Positions 39,071-42,049 of a stretch of DNA of 42,049 nucleotides are shown piece after piece. This DNA comes from CBIHNH01 sp966211425. GTDB lineage: Bacteria > Patescibacteriota > Saccharimonadia > Saccharimonadales > Saccharimonadaceae. The translations under genes were made by a program, and so were the position numbers. The first letter of the stretch is position 1, and each line of letters opens with the position of its first letter. Location: the NCBI GenBank assembly GCA_966211425.1, contig CBIHNH010000003.1, positions 1 to 42,049 on the forward strand. The letters run 5' to 3'. Under the pieces are notes generated by a model. The model saw nothing but the letters and a program-made list of their open reading frames with translations, did no database searches and was not told the origin of the DNA.

Positions 39071-39373
39071 CTATGCAAATAGGTTAGCGGTGACGACCTG
39101 GAATATAACAAATCCCAAGATGACGATCCCCAGCCCGACCAGACTGTAGACGATCATATCTTTACCTTTTTCGAGATCTCCGGGGTTACCCTGGGACATC
39201 GTGTATTTCATGCCACCGAGAACGATAAAGATAACCGCGACGATGGCCGCGATTCCGAAGACCAGGCTGATCAGCCCACTGAACTGGGCGTCATTTATCT
39301 CCGCCTTAGGTATATTGACCGACTGGGCGTCGATAGAAGCAGCGACAGTAGTGATAGCGTTCATAATACTCAT
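39071..39373 (-). CDS. TrbC/VirB2-like protein 6, no clear signal peptide
   Basis: The shortest member, 100 residues. The N-terminus (MSIMNAITTVAASIDAQSV) lacks a hydrophobic signal core, and there are no cysteines. It keeps the two-helix plan: SLVFGIAAIVAVIFIVLGGM, loop KYTMSQGNPGDLEKGKD, and YSLVGLGIVILGFVIFQVV. Its ATG overlaps the stop of pilin 7 (ATGA), so translation is coupled. It could be a structural subunit of the same membrane machine with a different topology. Confidence 0.84.
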   Translation of the reverse strand: MSIMNAITTVAASIDAQSVNIPKAEINDAQFSGLISLVFGIAAIVAVIFIVLGGMKYTMSQGNPGDLEKGKDMIVYSLVGLGIVILGFVIFQVVTANLFA

Positions 39374-39801
39374 GACTGGATGACATTCCCTTGGACAAAC
39401 TGAACAAGTGCAACCGATATAAGCGCTATAACGAGACCGATGATTGCGTTGATGATAGCCATCTTTGCCTCAGATATCTTACCAGGGTCACCTTCGCTTT
39501 TGATGTATTTGAAGCCGCCCCAGATAATAAACCCGATTGAGACGTAGGCGACCACCTGCAACAATATTTCGATACCGTTCATAACGATAACCCAGATGTC
39601 GTTGAGGTTATCTATCTGTAAGTTACATGCAGGCGTTTTGTCGTTGACGCCTTTATACCATGCTGGAAAGGTAAGTACTGTGTCCTTGCAGTTGTTACTG
39701 GCAGCCATAGCGGGTGCCACCAACGGGGAAGCCAGGCTCATCGTAAACATAGTTACGACGGCGAGCAATGCGTACTGAAAATGTTTTTTTATCTTTTGCA
39801 T
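39370..39801 (-). CDS. TrbC/VirB2-like pilin-type protein 7
   Basis: A 143-residue protein with signal peptide (YALLAVVTMFTMSLASPLV, cleavage after AMA). The exported part carries two cysteines and an aromatic stretch (VLTFPAWYKGVND). Two helices flank GGFKYIKSEGDPGKISEAKM. No Shine-Dalgarno sequence is obvious. It overlaps gene 6 by 4 nt and lies 46 bp downstream of gene 8. Confidence 0.86.
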   Translation of the reverse strand: MQKIKKHFQYALLAVVTMFTMSLASPLVAPAMAASNNCKDTVLTFPAWYKGVNDKTPACNLQIDNLNDIWVIVMNGIEILLQVVAYVSIGFIIWGGFKYIKSEGDPGKISEAKMAIINAIIGLVIALISVALVQFVQGNVIQS

Positions 39802-39847
39802 AGTGCTTAGGTTATATCATGCTGTATTTATGCCGCGCGGTCAATAC

Positions 39848-40489
39848 TTAGCTGAAGAGGCCGCCAGGTATCAGGAAGTTAATGATTGCGTACATAAACA
39901 TGAACAGAAGTAGGGCTAGTATGGCGTTAACGATTATACTGATGGCTTGTTTTGTCTTACCGGAGTCACCGTTTGAGCTAGCGTACATGATACCGCCCCA
40001 GATGATACCGCCAACGACTGCGATACCGACACCGATGGCGAGGAAATTAATGATCTGAAGAAGCAGATTTTCGATCGGGTTACGATTACCGCTATTGTCA
40101 CACTTGATGATACTGGTACCACTACGACTCTCTATGTCTTCACAGCCATTTATCGATTCGCCCCCAGTAACCGAGCTTGATCCACCTGTGTTAGTTTCAG
40201 TCTCACTTTCGTCAACACTACACTCAACCGTAGCTCGCCTATCACTTTCATCCGGGAGTCTTCGCTCTGTCCTGACGCAGTTACCGCCGTTGGTCGTTTT
40301 ACAGTCGCCGGCATCGCTCTTATAGTTTTCATCCTTCTGGGAATCAACGTTCCATGAACCCTGCCATGTATCACGACATTCTCTTTGTTCCGCCCGTGAA
40401 AGAGCGGATGCTGACGTTGTCTGCATGAGCGAAAGAGTGCCCGCTAGTACGAGAGTGGCGGCGAGGATGAGTGTTTTGGTTTTATTCAT
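39848..40489 (-). CDS. TrbC/VirB2-like protein 8 with enlarged exported domain
   Basis: The largest member, 213 residues. After the signal peptide (LILAATLVLAGTLSLMQ, then SASA) comes an exported domain of about 100 residues, charged and Ser/Thr/Asp-rich, with six cysteines. The two-helix core follows: INFLAIGVGIAVVGGIIWGG, loop IMYASSNGDSGKTKQA, and IIVNAILALLLFMFMYAIIN. It is first in the minus-strand array, and its promoter region (40490-40560) contains a TATCCC/GGGATA inverted repeat. The cysteine-rich domain could be a surface-exposed or tip component; that is inference. Confidence 0.84.
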   Translation of the reverse strand: MNKTKTLILAATLVLAGTLSLMQTTSASALSRAEQRECRDTWQGSWNVDSQKDENYKSDAGDCKTTNGGNCVRTERRLPDESDRRATVECSVDESETETNTGGSSSVTGGESINGCEDIESRSGTSIIKCDNSGNRNPIENLLLQIINFLAIGVGIAVVGGIIWGGIMYASSNGDSGKTKQAISIIVNAILALLLFMFMYAIINFLIPGGLFS

Positions 40490-40668
40490 ATGGTTCCGTT
40501 TTAATATATGATTCTTTGTCTAAACTATCCCATAGTCTAGGGGATAATTCAATCAAAAAACCATTCCGCTATTGCTTTTTCAGCGGTTTTAGTGTATTGT
40601 GATAAACATACTCCCGATAGCAAAAAGCTCGGGCAGGCACAACAAACAGCGCAAAGGACAACCACCTC

Positions 40669-41688
40669 ATGTCACCAGAAGCTAACAAGCCAGAAACACA
40701 AAAACCCAGCGAAATCAGTACAACCGAACATCCAGAAGGGGTACGACCTTTTACTGCGGATCTTGCAGATGTTCACGAGCACCTGGAGAGCCCCGATGAC
40801 GCCAGCGCCATCGATCCTATCACGAGGAGTGTTGATTTTGACAGGATTCCGCGCGCAGAGACGGAATCTAGGCCCACCGAAGCCATCTCGGCAGATACCG
40901 AGAGTCGTTCCGGCTGGAAGAAGTGGGTTGCCGGTGTTGTAGGTGGTGCTGTACTGGCGGGTGGCGGCTTTGCTGTACACCAGGCTACTGGGGACTCCGA
41001 ACGCCCCGTCGACTCAACTTCAGCCACACCAAATGCCGGTGAAGAGGCCGAAACCTCCGCTGCACCTAACGCCGAGAATGAGACTCCGGCACCGGAAACA
41101 ACCGGCACTGTGGAAACCACGGGAGAGACCGTGATCTCAGGACTCAACAAAAAAGCGACTCCAGAACAGGTGCAGTATGTTATCGATAACCCTGTGAATA
41201 TTTCCGAAGCAGCAACAGTCGGTGAAGCGTTTGAAGCACTGGGCGACCGACTTACGGTCCTGGTCAACAGCGGAGAGCCTGATCTCGATGCGCCACTCGG
41301 CGAAGTTGTCTTTACTCCTGAGACGGAGGCTACTTATGAAGCTATGGGGCGTTCATTCTTCGACGTCACTAGCCCTCACTACGACGCAATGCTTGAGTCG
41401 ATGAGGGATAGACGACATCAGATCGGCGCGATGTTTATGGTAGAGCAAAATGCCGAAACCCGCGTAGACCTCGTAGCAACTACGAATGCAGACATGCAGC
41501 TTGAGCCTAACGCTACCGTTGATGCCGCCATCAACACTATCTGGGTAACAAACCAGCCGGATACCCGTTCTGGTGACGGCAAGTACAACAACGACTACAG
41601 CTCGACCATGACGCTACAGGTTGATGCAGCGGGTGACATCCGGGTATACAACTCAACCGGTATCGCTGATATCGGGAACATCGGCTAG
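40669..41688 (+). CDS. Hypothetical surface protein with one membrane helix
   Basis: A 339-residue protein. Residues 1-82 are charged, disordered and cytoplasmic. One helix follows (about 84-104, WVAGVVGGAVLAGGGFAVH), then a Thr/Glu/Pro-rich linker (about 105-160) and a C-terminal extracytoplasmic domain of about 180 residues (from VQYVIDNPVNISEAATVGEA) with no recognised family. It is divergent from the pilin array. A promoter TTGCTT-N17-TATTGT lies about 70 nt upstream, and the Shine-Dalgarno sequence (AAAGGA) is distant. It could be part of the pilus or attachment machinery by position only. Confidence 0.75.
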   Translation: MSPEANKPETQKPSEISTTEHPEGVRPFTADLADVHEHLESPDDASAIDPITRSVDFDRIPRAETESRPTEAISADTESRSGWKKWVAGVVGGAVLAGGGFAVHQATGDSERPVDSTSATPNAGEEAETSAAPNAENETPAPETTGTVETTGETVISGLNKKATPEQVQYVIDNPVNISEAATVGEAFEALGDRLTVLVNSGEPDLDAPLGEVVFTPETEATYEAMGRSFFDVTSPHYDAMLESMRDRRHQIGAMFMVEQNAETRVDLVATTNADMQLEPNATVDAAINTIWVTNQPDTRSGDGKYNNDYSSTMTLQVDAAGDIRVYNSTGIADIGNIG

Positions 41689-41726
41689 ATAATAAGCACT
41701 ATCTTTTTGGAAAATTAGCAAAAGCC

Positions 41727-41755
41727 CTATATACCAGCCCCGCGCTGGTATATAG
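41727..41755. promoter_or_regulatory. 12-bp inverted repeat before the last gene
   Basis: CTATATACCAGC (41727-41738) and GCTGGTATATAG (41744-41755), perfect, 5-nt spacer. It lies 8 nt before ATG 41764 and overlaps any -10 region (TATAGT). It could be an operator or a hairpin ending the upstream transcript. Confidence 0.6.
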
Positions 41756-41763
41756 TTATAGGT

Positions 41764-42049
41764 ATGAATTCGTGGGCGTCAAAAAAGCTCCTGAACGCTG
41801 GTCTTGTTGTTGCGTTGTTCGCCACTCTCACGGCAGTGGGTTTTTTAAATGCTCCTGTAAGCGCAGATGCTATTACCGGAACCAGCAATGATGGGCTCGC
41901 CTCACAGACAGAGCGCTGGTTGCGTCTGCGCGCCGTCACGAAGTGCTTTAACGACAACGACATCGGAAAGAACAGCTACAATGACGTCGAAAAAGGCGCC
42001 ATCTTTGACAGCGGTAGTGCTGCGCTCGGTTATCTGAACCCAGACGGGA
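41764..42049 (+). CDS. Secreted protein, N-terminal part (cut by window edge)
   Basis: 95 codons are visible before the window ends. The start MNSWASKKLLNAGLVVALFA and following TLTAVGFLNAPVSA form a clear signal peptide, with cleavage likely after VSADA. The mature start is hydrophilic (SQTERWLRLRAVTKCFNDND) and contains a cysteine. A TATAGT box lies 6-9 nt before the ATG, again leaderless-like. It follows the surface protein by 75 bp. No family can be named from the fragment. Confidence 0.75.
   Translation, partial: MNSWASKKLLNAGLVVALFATLTAVGFLNAPVSADAITGTSNDGLASQTERWLRLRAVTKCFNDNDIGKNSYNDVEKGAIFDSGSAALGYLNPDG

Noticed and set aside
1..42049. CRISPR array, prophage integrase, transposase, rRNA or tmRNA
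   Set aside because: Looked for on both strands; no regular short repeats, recombinase motifs or ribosomal RNA sequences were seen.

Overview
The window reads as chromosomal DNA of a Candidate Phyla Radiation (Patescibacteria) bacterium, most likely a Saccharibacterium (TM7). This is an inference from gene content: compact gene packing, a short MurE-like ligase without the usual N-terminal domain, a large array of TrbC/VirB2-like (T4SS_pilin type) small membrane proteins, many lineage-restricted small membrane or secreted proteins, and few biosynthetic genes. UGA is used only as a stop, which argues against Gracilibacteria and Absconditabacteria. No rRNA, CRISPR array, transposase or integrase was found.

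Layout. 1-9.8 kb: housekeeping genes: partial dnaG, orn with a YjbR-like gene, an FHA-like gene, mscL, argS, sucCD, a seven-helix membrane protein and pyrG with an attenuator-like leader. 9.9-10.2 kb: tRNA-Ser(GGA) and a detached copy of its 3' end. 10.3-12.4 kb: a MacB-type ABC exporter pair. 12.4-16.2 kb: a minus-strand hexose-phosphate operon (PGI/PMI isomerase, type II PMI-like cupin, PMM-like HAD, APH-fold kinase). 16.2-18.7 kb: two lineage-specific proteins and a wHTH-Nudix protein. 18.7-27.4 kb: a mosaic in which groESL (with CIRCE), murE and tsaD alternate with small plus-strand orphan genes. Most orphan units have their own sigma70-like promoter and a GC-rich terminator, and their lysine codons are almost all AAG (28 of 29). 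27.5-36.7 kb: valS, small secreted proteins, rlmH-HIT, a membrane metallophosphoesterase, three more tRNA-Ser genes (all four serine isoacceptors are in this window), tRNA-Arg(GCG), comF and hsp20. 36.8-40.5 kb: eight tandem pilin-like genes. 40.7 kb to the end: two divergent surface-protein genes, the last one cut by the window edge.

Two translation styles coexist. Many housekeeping genes have a -10 hexamer 6-8 nt upstream of ATG, as expected for leaderless mRNAs. The orphan cassettes, pyrG, groES and several pilins have 5' UTRs with Shine-Dalgarno sequences.

The best candidates for something undescribed are the orphan small-gene cassettes, the pilin array with conserved duplicated blocks, a DnaG primase that has lost every zinc ligand, and tRNA-end duplications that flank short inserts.
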